Source: Vesta saturnalis (taxonomy: Eukaryota > Arthropoda > Insecta > Coleoptera > Lampyridae). From it: a stretch of 64,000 nucleotides of DNA. The first letter of the stretch is position 1; the number at the start of each line of letters is the position of its first letter. This document shows, in pieces, positions 44,290 to 55,024 of the stretch. The notes beneath the pieces were generated by a model. The model did no database searches, was not told the origin of the DNA, and worked only from the letters and a program-made list of their open reading frames with translations. The translations under genes were made by a program, and so were the position numbers. The DNA lies in the NCBI GenBank assembly GCA_036346205.1, contig JARFJB010001979.1:329501-393500 (forward strand). The letters are read 5' to 3'.

Positions 44290-45480
44290 CTGTGATTTCT
44301 GTCTCTTTATTCTGTGGTAAAACTATTGTTACGGATTTTCCCTCTTGTTTCTCAGGCAATAATTTAACACTGATAACTATTCACACCAACTTTATTTAAA
44401 ACCAATAAAGTTAACAAAACAACACAAATATTCACTTTCTCAACACTTTTTAACTATTCCGCTTTTAATTCTCGCGCCTCGCTTTCTATTCGCCGTATGC
44501 AACTTCGTATCCTGCACTATGTACTGTACTGACTGTCTTCGCGCCGGATAGGCAATTTTATATACCCTTTTTGAGCCCAGAAATTGCCAGAACATTCGCA
44601 TCGCCGGTTCCCGTATATTCCTCACTTGTATCTCGATTTTTCTCGAAGAAAACCAGTGGCGTTTCGTTACACTATTAAATAGGACACTGTCGCTAGACAA
44701 GAGCACTTTCACACTAACTCAATAGGTGTTGCAAACAATATTGTCCTATGTTAGGATTTGGAGCAAGTTGTGTTTTAACCACTTGATAGTTTTGCACGAA
44801 CTGCACTCGGGCGTGACATTTTTCCGTACACTGACGATCCCGAGTCTCGTTCAGGCAACTTTTGTTTTAACTTGTTTTAACTTGTGGGTGCAGGTCTTAC
44901 GTACGTTATAACTTATAAGAGTATTTATTTCGGATTCTGATGTAGGATTGTGTATTGAATGTTTCAAAATATTTCACACTAAAACTACTTATTGAGTAAA
45001 TTTATTTTAATTAATTAATAGGATTAAAAAATGTAGTTAAATGAAAACAAAAAAAAAGAGACCATTTTTTTACCATTTTTCTTAAAAACGTCCGACTGTT
45101 AAGTGGTTGAATCGAACACTAAAAATTGACGTATCCTGAGAGTAAATCGAAACTCGTTTTTATCCAATTCTGTGTGGGACAATTCTGGTGTGCACCAATG
45201 CATTAAATGCATAGATCGAAAACGCTATTAATATATATTTAGCACTATGTCAGTTTTTCAAACAGCTTTGTTTTTCGCTGATGAAATATATTTTAGTGAT
45301 AAAGGACACGCGAATAATTTTATTTATTATAGCTTATTAATTAATTTTAAAATGTTCATAGAAGCAACCAAACGACCACAACAACAAACAAAATATATAA
45401 AACAGATAACAAAAAAAATATGCAGAACAGAAAAATATGTATATTTTAGATTTAATTTTTTGTTTATTAAAATTTAAAAA
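44290..45480. other. hAT 5' non-coding region
   Basis: No supported gene. The frames at 44440-44712, 44726-44911 and 45247-45477 show no known motif. This is the upstream part of the hAT gene, including its promoter. Confidence 0.4.
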
Positions 45481-45562
45481 TTATTTAATTTATTTTTGTT
45501 CTTCCAGGGGGGGGGGCAGTTGCCCCTCCCTGCCCTTAGCTGGCTACGCCCATGGGCAAGTG

Positions 45563-46680
45563 TTTTATCATCGTTTTTTGGTATTTTATATATTTCGTGT
45601 GTATTTGTCATATTAGTTCATATTGCTTTTGTCACTTTGACCTTACCTGTTTGATAACTTAATAGTAACCATTCATTGTCTTTGTTGTTGTATTGCAGTG
45701 TGGTGCATTATATATGCTCAAAATATTAGTAACTGCAGTAACGTCATTAAATGAGGGTTCTCAATGTGATAGTATAACTAGTCCCTTACGGCACTGATTT
45801 TATTACTGTTTACAGTGTGTAAGTAAAAATTGATTAATTTCATACTTATTGTTTAACAAAAATATCCGTAATTTTTCGAATGACATCAAACATGGCAAAA
45901 TGCTCCACATATGAACTATGAGATATCTTACATAACTACTAATTATTATACTTATAGGGCCAGTCTATTCTTATACCATGGAAATAAAGATTGTATTAAT
46001 TGTATCTAAAAATATTGTCCCACAGTTGAACTTGATAAAAAATGGAACCGTTAATTAGTATGCATGTGACAATGAGAAGCGTAATGTAGCCTCAAATTAT
46101 ACATTATTATAACATACATTAACAGTCCATACTTTCAAGAGCTTATAAAAAGATTATGTTGCTATATCATTCTTTATCAGTAGTTTATAACAGATCATTT
46201 GTTAAGCGTTGTAGGCTGAATATCATAACCCGCCGTATATTGATTAGTTAACAAAATTTTGTTATTTGCGATTTTATTAGTATAAACTGTTGTAATACCG
46301 CTAACAGATAAAATAATTAAACTACTTCGTGATATAGTAACATGTAACTAAAACAAATTACCCGATACAGTGTATGCTTTCTACTAGATATACTTACAAT
46401 TAGTATGTACCAAGCGTTTACTGTAGTTTATTAATTAACTCCCACAGTAAACGTCGTTTCTTATTCTATTCTACCTAAAACTGTTTTACAAATTATAAAA
46501 ATTACCATTAAGTTCAATAAATGCTAAATACCTGCCAAGTTTCAATAACTAAACCTAACTCTAGAACACACAACTGGTACCTACGAAAATTATCATCCCA
46601 AGTGAATTCAAAACCAATATCACAAAAAAAATATCCGCACCTAACTTTAAACACTAATTTCTTCTACACAAATCACAAAT
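45563..46680. other. Foldback 3' non-coding segment
   Basis: AT-rich, between the hAT and the end of the minus-strand Foldback gene. No gene or repeat seen. Confidence 0.4.
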
Positions 46681-46681
46681 A

Positions 46682-47590
46682 TTAGTCCGTTTTTTTTTCT
46701 TTTAAATTCACTCCTGATTTCATTTCAGTTTCTGTTCTCAAACATTGGTCGTGGATACTACGACAGCACGTTTCACATTTAAAAACACCTTCCTTCATAT
46801 TATTAATGTCTTGAGAACAATAAAGACACTTGTTACTCATATTGTCAGCATTATTTATTAGCGCCCACTTTAAATCTTTCCGAAATTCTCTTACATTAAA
46901 TTCGGTAGTCATTTCTGTGTCCTCCATTATCTTTTCCACGAAGTAAATGATGTAAAGTCCACAATTAAATCCATCCCTCTGTAGACAATGTTTCGGCGTT
47001 TTAAATTGCCACTCTGTGGTATCTAGTTCTTTAAGCTGCAAAAAATTTTCAATTTTGGGTAAGTAAATATGTTTCTTATTCTTTTCATTTTCAAGAGGGT
47101 CCAAAAATAGTATTTACTTTTCAACCAGTTTTAAAATTATTAAACGAAAATGGCTGTGCTGTATTATAGGCATATTTTTATTAAATTTTTGATTTTCCAC
47201 AAATTCTGTGCTGTAAGATACATTGTCTACTATAATGGTGGATTTAGCAACAGATATTACCTGACGTTTATCCTTATAACGTCCACAAATGATTCCTAAA
47301 CAATGGTCAGTAATAAATGTGGATAACCATTCTCCCTCATTTAGAGTTAAAAAATCCTCAATAAAAATTTCATTTACAGAGAAATTAATGTCGATATTGG
47401 TTGTGACTATATATCCTCTGTTGTTAGGCAATGATTTATAATACTCAATGTCAGCAACCAATCCATTGGGCAAAAGCTGGATATCATTTGAAGTCCTCCA
47501 CTTTAGTTCTAATCGAGTAAAGTTTTTCGTTGGGAATAACAATTTTGGTAAAAAATAGAAATAATAAAAGTTTGTTAATTTCTTTAACAT
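46682..47590 (-). pseudogene. Ulp1/C48-like cysteine protease domain with terminal zinc finger
   Basis: 47590-47114 starts in the tail of the nuclease region (LTNFYYFYFLPKLLF) and gives WLSTFITDHCLGIICGRY, then HSHFRLIILKLVEK with the likely catalytic His. A shift to 47104-46682 gives the nucleophile block QRDGFNCGLYIIYFVEKIM, typical of Ulp1/C48 SUMO-protease folds. The end carries Cys pairs (CLYCSQ, CETC) with IHDQC, a RING/PHD-like zinc finger. Such proteases are known passengers or fused domains in some transposon families. Confidence 0.7.
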
Positions 47591-47629
47591 TTTCTCCCAA
47601 AATCAAATATCTTGAAGTACTCTTATGAT

Positions 47630-48110
47630 CTTAATTCCTTTGAGTGTATATATTACCAAATCACATCAACTTCTATCACTAATCTCTAAAAGACCCTGAA
47701 TTTGGTAGTAATAATTGTGGTTTAGTAGCAATTTCCCTTCACTACTTAAGAAATTAAATGGATATGTACAAGGATCTGCGTTCTTTGCTATATAGGGACA
47801 TTTAATTTCAATTATATCTTCCTTGCTAATTAGGCCGTCGGGTGAACCAGCCAAAAAAGGGTATTTATTATGAATTAGTAAACCCGACATGATGCACTCT
47901 TGTTGAGTAGGCGTTACATATTCCGTCTTAGCTAAACCTTCATGTTTTATTCCATGTAACATGGCTTTTGTTGGTCGGTTAATACTATCATCTCGAATAT
48001 TTGTTAATGCGGTTTCGGGGGACATCTTTCGTGTTTTACATATTCTACCGAATGTTGAAGCAGTCACTGTGATCTTTCTTTCTTCGTACCACGCGAATGA
48101 ATCCCTTTGT
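47630..48110 (-). pseudogene. YqaJ-type exonuclease domain
   Basis: The frame 48067-47666 (with the lead RDSFAWYEERK just upstream in another frame) shows the YqaJ/lambda-exonuclease-like pattern: TASTFGRICKTR, AMLHGIKHEGLA with the early Glu, FLAGSPDGLI and IIEIKCP carrying the Asp and Glu-x-Lys residues, then NYYYQIQGLLEI. YqaJ domains are recombination-associated exonucleases found in phages and many animal transposons. A frame change near 47660 leads to CDLVIYTLKG, the normal C-terminal part of the fold. Confidence 0.82.
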
Positions 48111-48118
48111 AATTTTGT

Positions 48119-48745
48119 TTAGTTTTCTGTTATTCCACGGTCTATGTGGGAAAGATATTGCATATGCCTTAAACATTGTTCCCTTATGTTATTATTGTCC
48201 TCCAGAGACGTATCTAGTTGCGCATCGCTGGTACAAAGGTTGCACACAAACCTTCCTTCGTACGATTTAGAAAAATCCCCCTTGTTATCGCACACTTGAT
48301 GAATCCAACGTAAACATTTGTCACATTTTACCCAATCTGTGTTTTCGTCCAGCAGTCCATGACCGCAATAGGCACATTGTGCTATTTCGTTGTCATCTTC
48401 CACTAGAATTGTGTTACGTTTCGTTATTTTTTCTTGTAGCTTCTTTACATATTGTCCATCAAAATGGGTATGACCCCGTTTCCTCGATGACCTTTTCCAA
48501 GTTTTTTGAGAAAATAGTTCCACTTTTTTATTTTTAGTTAAGCGACTCTTTTCTATTCCTAACAGTTTTTCAGTTTCCAGTGATAGTACCTCTTGCTTAA
48601 GAACTCTTATGAAACGCGAACACTTCAGATTTCGACTACCATCCAAATTCTTGTGCTTTAATTGCCCGAAATAATTTTCTACGATGGCATTATTAACCGA
48701 AGTCACATTAGGTTCCATCAATATAGCACTCCAAAGAGGTTCCAA
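48119..48745 (-). pseudogene. Transposase C-terminal region with PHD finger
   Basis: Begins around EPLWSAILMEPNVTSVNNAI and VENYFGQLK, a segment that follows the transposase core in related proteins. After a basic linker (KTWKRSSRKRGHTHF) comes a PHD-type zinc finger with Cys4-His-Cys3 spacing (CAYCGHGL, WVKCDKCLRWIHQVC, FVCNLC). PHD fingers usually read histone tails; here it could steer integration or act in autoregulation, which is speculation. Confidence 0.7.
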
Positions 48746-48812
48746 TGGAAGGTATTTATTAACACTTAAGTTAAATACATTTTTATTGTAAAGATGGTTT
48801 TGTATTTTATCG

Positions 48813-49800
48813 TCATTTTCTAGAAATTAAAGATATCCTGCTTATTATTTTACGGAATCTTTTATAGTAGGGACTGGACGTGAATAACCCACCTTCGTTA
48901 GTGTTTTTATTTGTAAACGTGTCATGTTCTTTTATATTTTCGTGATTTTTTTGGGTTGAAAGGGTATGAGACTGCACTTGTATTGATTTTAGATTATCCA
49001 ACGCTTCCTTTGTTTGTTCATTTACATATTTGGAATTAAGTAAGATATAAACAGTTTGGACAAATTCATCTAACTGGCTAATTTGTCTCATAAGAATAGC
49101 TGAAGCTATTAGGTCTTTAAGGTATCCTCTATTTAATATACTTTGTTCTAACTCATCTACGTCCTTTGCTACCATCTTCATGAAGTGTGCAGAACAAAGA
49201 TAGATGGGTATTATTGAGTTTGGTTTTAATTCGTCGACGCTGAAAGTGTAAACCTTTTCCAAATATTCATCAAGTGCGAAACTAAAATCAGATATAACAC
49301 CCGAAAATGCGGGCCAAATACTATGTCGTTCGCAAAAATATCTAAAGTCATTTAATAACTTAAAGATAGAATTTGTATCATGCGTACCAGAGATCATAGA
49401 GAAGACGGGGTAAATCCTATGCGCTAGAGATATTACAGCTGTATAAAATAATATTTTTTTACAGTGGGCGAAAGGTGCTCTTACAACACCGCCGTAGCGT
49501 CAAAGCTCACAATTGGCAAACCCCTTTCCCGCTTTACCGTTTTCAATACCTTAATCTGTCTCAAACAATATAATTTGACGTTAAATGGAAAACAAATCTC
49601 TTGAATAAAATCTTTGTGATCATGTTGCATCAATATTAGATCGTATACATCATTTGTGCTTCAAATTGGGAAATGGCTTCTGACCTTATTTTTTTGACAA
49701 CATCATCTGATTTTATTGATTGTAAATTTTTACCTTGTTTTATGATATTTACATCTGCTTCAATTATACATCTTTTTTTTGTAATTCGAGGGCTTTTGGT
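48813..49800 (-). pseudogene. Transposase-like core (MULE-type, decayed)
   Basis: Frames at 49800-49600 show KSDDVVKKIRSEA; after several shifts, ILFYTAVISLAHRIYPVFSM appears near 49450, and then 49397-48813 reads MISGTHDTNSIFKLL, WPAFSGVISDFSFAL and IPIYLCSAHFMKMVAKDV. An ILYY-type strand, a HDT motif, an acidic SDFS-AL strand and a CxxH helix in this order resemble MULE-type DDE transposases of insects. The block expected to hold the first Asp, before ILFYTAV, is damaged by a stop. The match is by pattern only. Confidence 0.58.
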
Positions 49801-49903
49801 GTATTAATTTGGATTTAATAATGCTTCTTTCCACTCTAGTAACTGGTGCAGTTAATTGGTTAGAATGAAAGTAATTCAAAGAGCTACTATACACTGTGAT
49901 TCT

Positions 49904-51212
49904 TTAAAGTAATAACTGTATTTTAAATTTTTTACATTTAAAGTTATTGTATTTGCACTGAGCATATATTGTGGCAAGATTTCGTTTTATGGAATAATTA
50001 ACAAATTTAAAAATTATAATACAAACGTTATTTATGTGCTTTTTTATTTTCTTTCGCAAACAGTACAGGTAATATTGTACATTTAACTTTTCCCCTAAGA
50101 ACATTTTATTCCAAAGTGTAGATTCTAAATAAAAGGACCCTTCTAATACTCTACAATCTTTGAAAGATGGTATACTAGGTTGTACCATACGATTCTCGGA
50201 ATTCCTAGGAAGAATAACTGAATTAAGATCTGGGCTCGATATATTCAGAATTGCTTTAGGGGCATCAAGATAAGGTGGAGTAACATTCTTCTCTAAATCT
50301 GCTGGCTTACTAATTGATATCAGTTACTGTGTACACTGAAGAAGTTACGGAAGCGTGAGCCAAATCACTTACCGTATCATTGTTCTTAGTGACAAAGTAC
50401 GAAGAATCACAATTATCTTCGATTGTGTCTATATAGATATGATCTACCTCTAAATAATTACCTTCTTCAAAATTAACCCACCCAACGTCTAATTTGCACT
50501 GAGCACTAGTTTGTTCAATTTTTTCAGGACTCGTAGTTATGATTACGGATGACTGCGTATTGCAAATTATGCCTTCCCGTACCTCTTCCGATTTATTACA
50601 AGACATTGGAGCTGTGATCTCTTCTTTACCTTCATCATTTCTAAAGGTACTGTGATGTAGCTGTTCCGAGGGAAAATCAGACTGGGTACAAAAATCCTTA
50701 TAGTTCACGGGTAATGTCCTTTGTAAATTTGAAGACAACTCGGAGTCAGTATTCGTAGTTTTCTGTGTAATAACCTTGTTTTTCTCAGTTTCAAGAGTTA
50801 CACTACTATTCAATTTTCTTAATTTAGTAATATGCTTATATACTCTATTACGATTTCTCAATGTATTCTTTAAGTGAAGCTTTATACAAATAAGTGCAAA
50901 GAGGGACTCCTCAGATCTCCAATTAGACTCACATGAATTTACATTTATACTATAATCAAAACACATTTTTTTTATATCTTCGACTGTAACGTTCTTCTTT
51001 AATAGATTATTCGACTTTGTTTTTGAAAAGTTGTTAAAACGATTATTAATAATGTCACGAATAACACTTTCATATCCATATTTGGTTCCAAATAGGGATT
51101 TCGCAAGTTTCTTCGATGTACCATCAACATCAATGGGTTTCCTGCTATTTACTATTTCATTTGAAATAAGTTTAAAAGCTTTAGATTTTGATATATATTT
51201 TGAAAGCGTCAT
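49904..51212 (-). pseudogene. N-terminal part of the Foldback-element protein, unknown domain
   Basis: 51212-50310 codes 300 residues starting MTLSKYISKSKAFKLIS, with a basic helical first half (LRNRNRVYKHITKLRKL) and a polar, low-complexity second half. Its function is unknown. A frame change near 50310 leads through PILNSVILP-like sequence to 50188-49904 (PSIPSFKDCRVLEGSFY), after which the frame degenerates. By position a DNA-binding role is possible but not shown. Confidence 0.5.
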
Positions 51213-51231
51213 GGCTACCGAATCGCGTTAA

Positions 51232-51698
51232 ACCTTACTAACATCGTTCAACCACACACTATCTCACTAACGTAATATCAATGCCGAAAACCGGGTACTA
51301 CTAAAATGAAAAAACAGATGCATTTTGCAGAAACTAAAGTAAGGGTTAATTAATTAATTACATAATCACCTTTGAACTTATTCGTTCATAACAAAAACTT
51401 ATAATAAAGTAAGGGTTGTTTATTACTAGAAATATTATGTATAAACTCAAACCAAGTGTTATTTAACAGATTTAAAATTTTATGTTTCATATTTTTATTG
51501 TTAGTTTTCGGTGAGGTATCTAGTTAGACAGATTAAAACTTTATACACAACCCAAAATTTAAATCTGTTTATTAGAAAATAAGAATCTATAATACTGTAC
51601 TGACATATAACTACAGTAGGCATCAAGATATTATTTAAGAGATTTAGTAAGGAAACATTTTAAATAGCCATCATAATTATTTGTGAATAATATAAATG
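51232..51698. other. Foldback 5' non-coding segment, left of the errantivirus
   Basis: AT-rich leader upstream of the minus-strand gene, expected to contain its promoter. It is interrupted at 51698 by the errantivirus. Confidence 0.4.
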
Positions 51699-52075
51699 TG
51701 TTAAGTACCCTTTTATTTGAAGACACGTAGGAAGATTATTCTAACACTAACTTTATTTGTAAGTATATAAATTTTTACAAATGATGTATTACATTATTTA
51801 ATTGTACTGTTTTTTAAAATGTGAATCAAGAATTAATTATTTTATATCTAACTTTGTACTAATATATATACAATTTTATATCAGTGAAATTTGTACTTAA
51901 ATATACACATATTTGTTTATTCTGATTTGTTAGAAAAGTGATAGAGCTGTAACAAATTAACATTTCAAAGTGATAATATTATCTTTTCCTTGAAGAATTA
52001 ATAATACAATTAAATTGAGAAAACACTTTTTGAATAATTGCATTATCTTTTGTAAATATGATAAAGCACATAACA
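51699..52075 (-). repeat. Errantivirus 3' LTR
   Basis: 377 bp, partner of 59097-59473. Differences include several substitutions and small indels in T runs. Confidence 0.93.
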
Positions 52076-52117
52076 CCTCCCTTCTTAATTTGAACATAGA
52101 ATTGCACAATTATATGT

Positions 52118-54080
52118 TCAATATTGATGAGCACTTTTTGTATTTAACCTAGCACTTCGACGCAGGGATGTATTAGCAGATTGATGTTCAATGTACTTAT
52201 TCTCAGTTTCATCTTGTATTTCTGACATCTTGATTGCAGTTTCTTCATATGTCTTTTGTGGATTATGACAACAACTAGTTATCGCTTTGATTACTGGTGA
52301 CACAGTTATATTTGTTATTCCATCTCGGTCGGAATTTATAGCTGCATGTGTTTTCCTTAAAATTCTTAATCTAACACATAAAATAATTTTCCAAATAACA
52401 TATAAACTAATTATTATAGCCATTAATAAACCTAAGTAATGAAACATATCATATTTCTTAACAACATTAGGATGGTTTAATACATTATTGATATTATCTT
52501 CAATAACACCTAATCTAACTGAAGAATGATGCAGTTCATCTAGATTAATATTAGTTAATTTTAATGGAGGTAAGTAAATATCTAATGTTTTGTTTTCAGT
52601 ATTTAGTTTTTCACAACAATCATCATGTAGTATATCAATAGATGGAATAATGTGAGATATATAACTACTATTAAGAGTTTTACTGGAAGTTAACCTCGCA
52701 AAGGAAGTAAATAATTTACAATATTTATTTAATGTAATTATTCCCGTCCCTTGGAGAACAATATCTTTTTCAATGACTATTATTACAAAATAATGTTCCT
52801 AAATCCATTTTTGTTAATACATAAAGCCATGAATTTGTTCTTTCTAATCTGTGAAATATTTCATATTCATTGCTAGATGTTCTTATATTACAAACAGATG
52901 GTATTTTACTATATGTTGGGTCAATTAATTTTGTTTCACATATTGATTTAGAACTAGTTAAATATAAAGAGTTCATATTTTTACAAACATAAAATTGTGG
53001 ATTGAAGAATTTACAGTTTGAAATATTATCAACACATACCTATATTGATCTCTCATTAAAGCCAGAAACAAATATTTTGCAGATGGTTGTAAGAGTATGA
53101 TATTTTGATTATTAATAATTGGATATGATAAAAGATGATATAAATTAAAATGATATTCGTTAACTAAAGGATTACGTAATTCATATACAAGCTTATTATT
53201 TACATACAAAACTCTTAATTCTACCAATGTTAACAAATTATGCACATTTTTTATTTGTAAATTAAATGGATAGGTTAGCGCATCTGGTAAATGAGGTAAT
53301 GATTCCTTAAGTTTTTCAATAAAAACATATGGTGAAATAATTGAGGGATGAATTATGTTTTGTTGAGCAAATAAGACGGCATTAGTCAATACGTTTAATT
53401 CATTATGACAAGTTTCTATTAATTGAGCCAAAAACATTATATGATCTGAAATTTCATTATGATGTTTTTCTTGAACTTGTTCATCACGTATATCATTAAT
53501 ATATTGATGCATTTTTTTTATATTTTCATTAAATAATTTTTCATTCTTATTCAAATTATATATAGTGTTATTAAAGGTTGAAATTGTCGTTTGAACAATT
53601 TGTGTTTGTTGTTTTAACAGATTTAGAGTGTCTTTATCATCATTTTTTATTTGATTTATGGTATTTTCATAATATTCTACATCGTCATTATCAGCAATAC
53701 CAAATAAATACTTCAAACCTGTGCCAATTGCATTGATCCAAGCCCTCTTTACTCTACTATTTGTATTGTGATTTACTAAATTATTAAATGATTCGAATTT
53801 TTGTTTTAATATTGGTAATGTAGTTTCAATTATATGAGGAATTTTTTTACATGATATGGCAAATTTAGATGTTTGGCAAATAACTATAGTTTGTTTATAT
53901 ACAGAATTTATTAATTCTATTTGACCGTGTAATGGTGTGATATCCACAAGAACTATCAATTTCCAATAATCATTATAGAATTTAGCTTCTCCTAAATGTT
54001 CAAAGAAAATTCCTGATGAATGTTTTTCTGGAAATACCTCATAATGCAAAGGTTCTCCATAAATAGTACTTAAAGTAGCT
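52118..54080 (-). pseudogene. Errantivirus Env (baculovirus F-like), frameshifted
   Basis: The envelope region follows integrase without a stop in the same frame (start around residue 314 of the frame that begins at 55024). It shows a furin-type site RVKR near 53745, directly followed by a hydrophobic fusion-peptide-like stretch (AWINAIGTGLKYLFGI), as in F-type envelope proteins of errantiviruses. The frame breaks near 52973; a short frame 52976-52770 continues, then damage, and 52447-52118 encodes a membrane anchor (LLMAIIISLYVIWKIILC) with a cytoplasmic tail. Normally env is made from a spliced RNA. With at least two breaks this env cannot give a full protein. Confidence 0.85.
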
Positions 54081-55024
54081 AATCTGAAAAAAGGTTTTAA
54101 TCTATTAACGTGTACAGTAACATCCTTATTTTTAACTTTTATAACTACATTCACATTCGATATTAATTTAGAAATTACATAAGGACCTGAGTAATTCGGA
54201 GTCAATTTTTTAGATTTATTTAGTTTAGTAGCTTCAACACGTAACAAAACTTCGTCTCCTTCTTTATAATGATGACTACTTTGAATTGATTTATCATGAA
54301 TAACTTTAGCATTTAATTTCTTTATTACTAAATTATCTTTTGCAATTTTATGAGTTTGTTGTAACCTTAATTTTAATTGATCTAAATAATTATCATATGT
54401 ATATTTGAATTCCGGATTTCTAGTTATAGATGAAGGTAAATTAGGTTTATTCCCAAAGACTAATTCGAATGGGGTAAATTTAGTAGAAGAATGTGGAGTA
54501 GTATTATAAGAAAACATAGCAAATGGAATCCATTGATCCCAATCAGTTTGTGAAGGTGAAATGTAATGTTTAAGATAATCTGTTAATGTAGCATGACTTC
54601 TTTCCAAAGCTCCATTACTTTGGGGATGATAAGCAGTAGTAAATATTTTGTTGATTTTGAACAGTTTACAAATTTCTTTGATAACTTTGGAGGTGAAATC
54701 GGCACCTTGATCAGTAAGAATTTGATTTGGAATGCCGAAAATAACAATAAAATTGTTGACTAATAACTTCGATATAGTTTCAGCTTTGTGATCAGGAGTT
54801 GGATATGCTTGTGAATATTTGGTTAAATCATCTTGTAATGTAAGTATGTAAGAGTTATTATCTTCAGTTAATGGTAAAGGACCAACAATGTCTAGTGAAA
54901 TCTTTTCAAATGGTTTTGAAGAAGTTGTGGTAATTTCTAATGGTTGTGTAAATTTTTGTCGACTAATTTTATTCAATTGACAATTTTTACATTTTGCTAC
55001 ATAACTTCTAATATTTTGTTTCAT
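54081..55024 (-). CDS. Errantivirus integrase
   Basis: The frame from 55024 carries the integrase from its zinc-binding Cys pair (CKNCQLNK) through the DD35E core: Asp45 in SLDIVGPL, Asp105 in ILTDQGADF and Glu141 in NGALERSH, with 35 residues between the last two. The C-terminal part includes the GDEVLLR and NYSGPYVISKL chromo-like region and ends near VNRLKPFF (about residue 313). The frame then runs on into env. The His pair of the zinc domain lies in the preceding frame (GGHSGFHRTYNRIK, about 55090), so a frameshift near 55022 splits the domain. Confidence 0.9.

Larger units (their letters stand above)
41150..45554 (-). mobile_element. hAT transposon, nearly complete, with exact 8-bp TSD
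   Basis: The left end CAAGGGCGTAACCAG and right end (inverted) CATGGGCGTAGCCAG are flanked by GGCAAGTG at 41142-41149 and 45555-45562. The element is 4405 bp with one minus-strand transposase gene in two exons. A run of 16 G follows the left TIR (41176-41191) and a run of 10 G lies near the right end. An inverted-repeat element sits in the intron. Confidence 0.95.
46682..51212 (-). pseudogene. Foldback/NOF-like element gene: transposase core, PHD, YqaJ nuclease and Ulp1-like protease
   Basis: A run of minus-strand frames with consistent order spans 4.5 kb: N-terminal domain (51212-50310), linker (50300-49904), transposase-like core (about 49800-48745), PHD finger (48450-48200), YqaJ nuclease (48110-47630), Ulp1/C48-like protease with a terminal zinc finger (47590-46682). 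No other gene lies between the inverted arms, so it is the best candidate for the element's own protein, about 1400 residues when intact. At least six frame changes or stops are visible, so this copy is dead. The fusion order is seen; assignment of the core to MULE-NOF rather than a KDZ/Zisupton-like lineage is inference. Confidence 0.65.
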
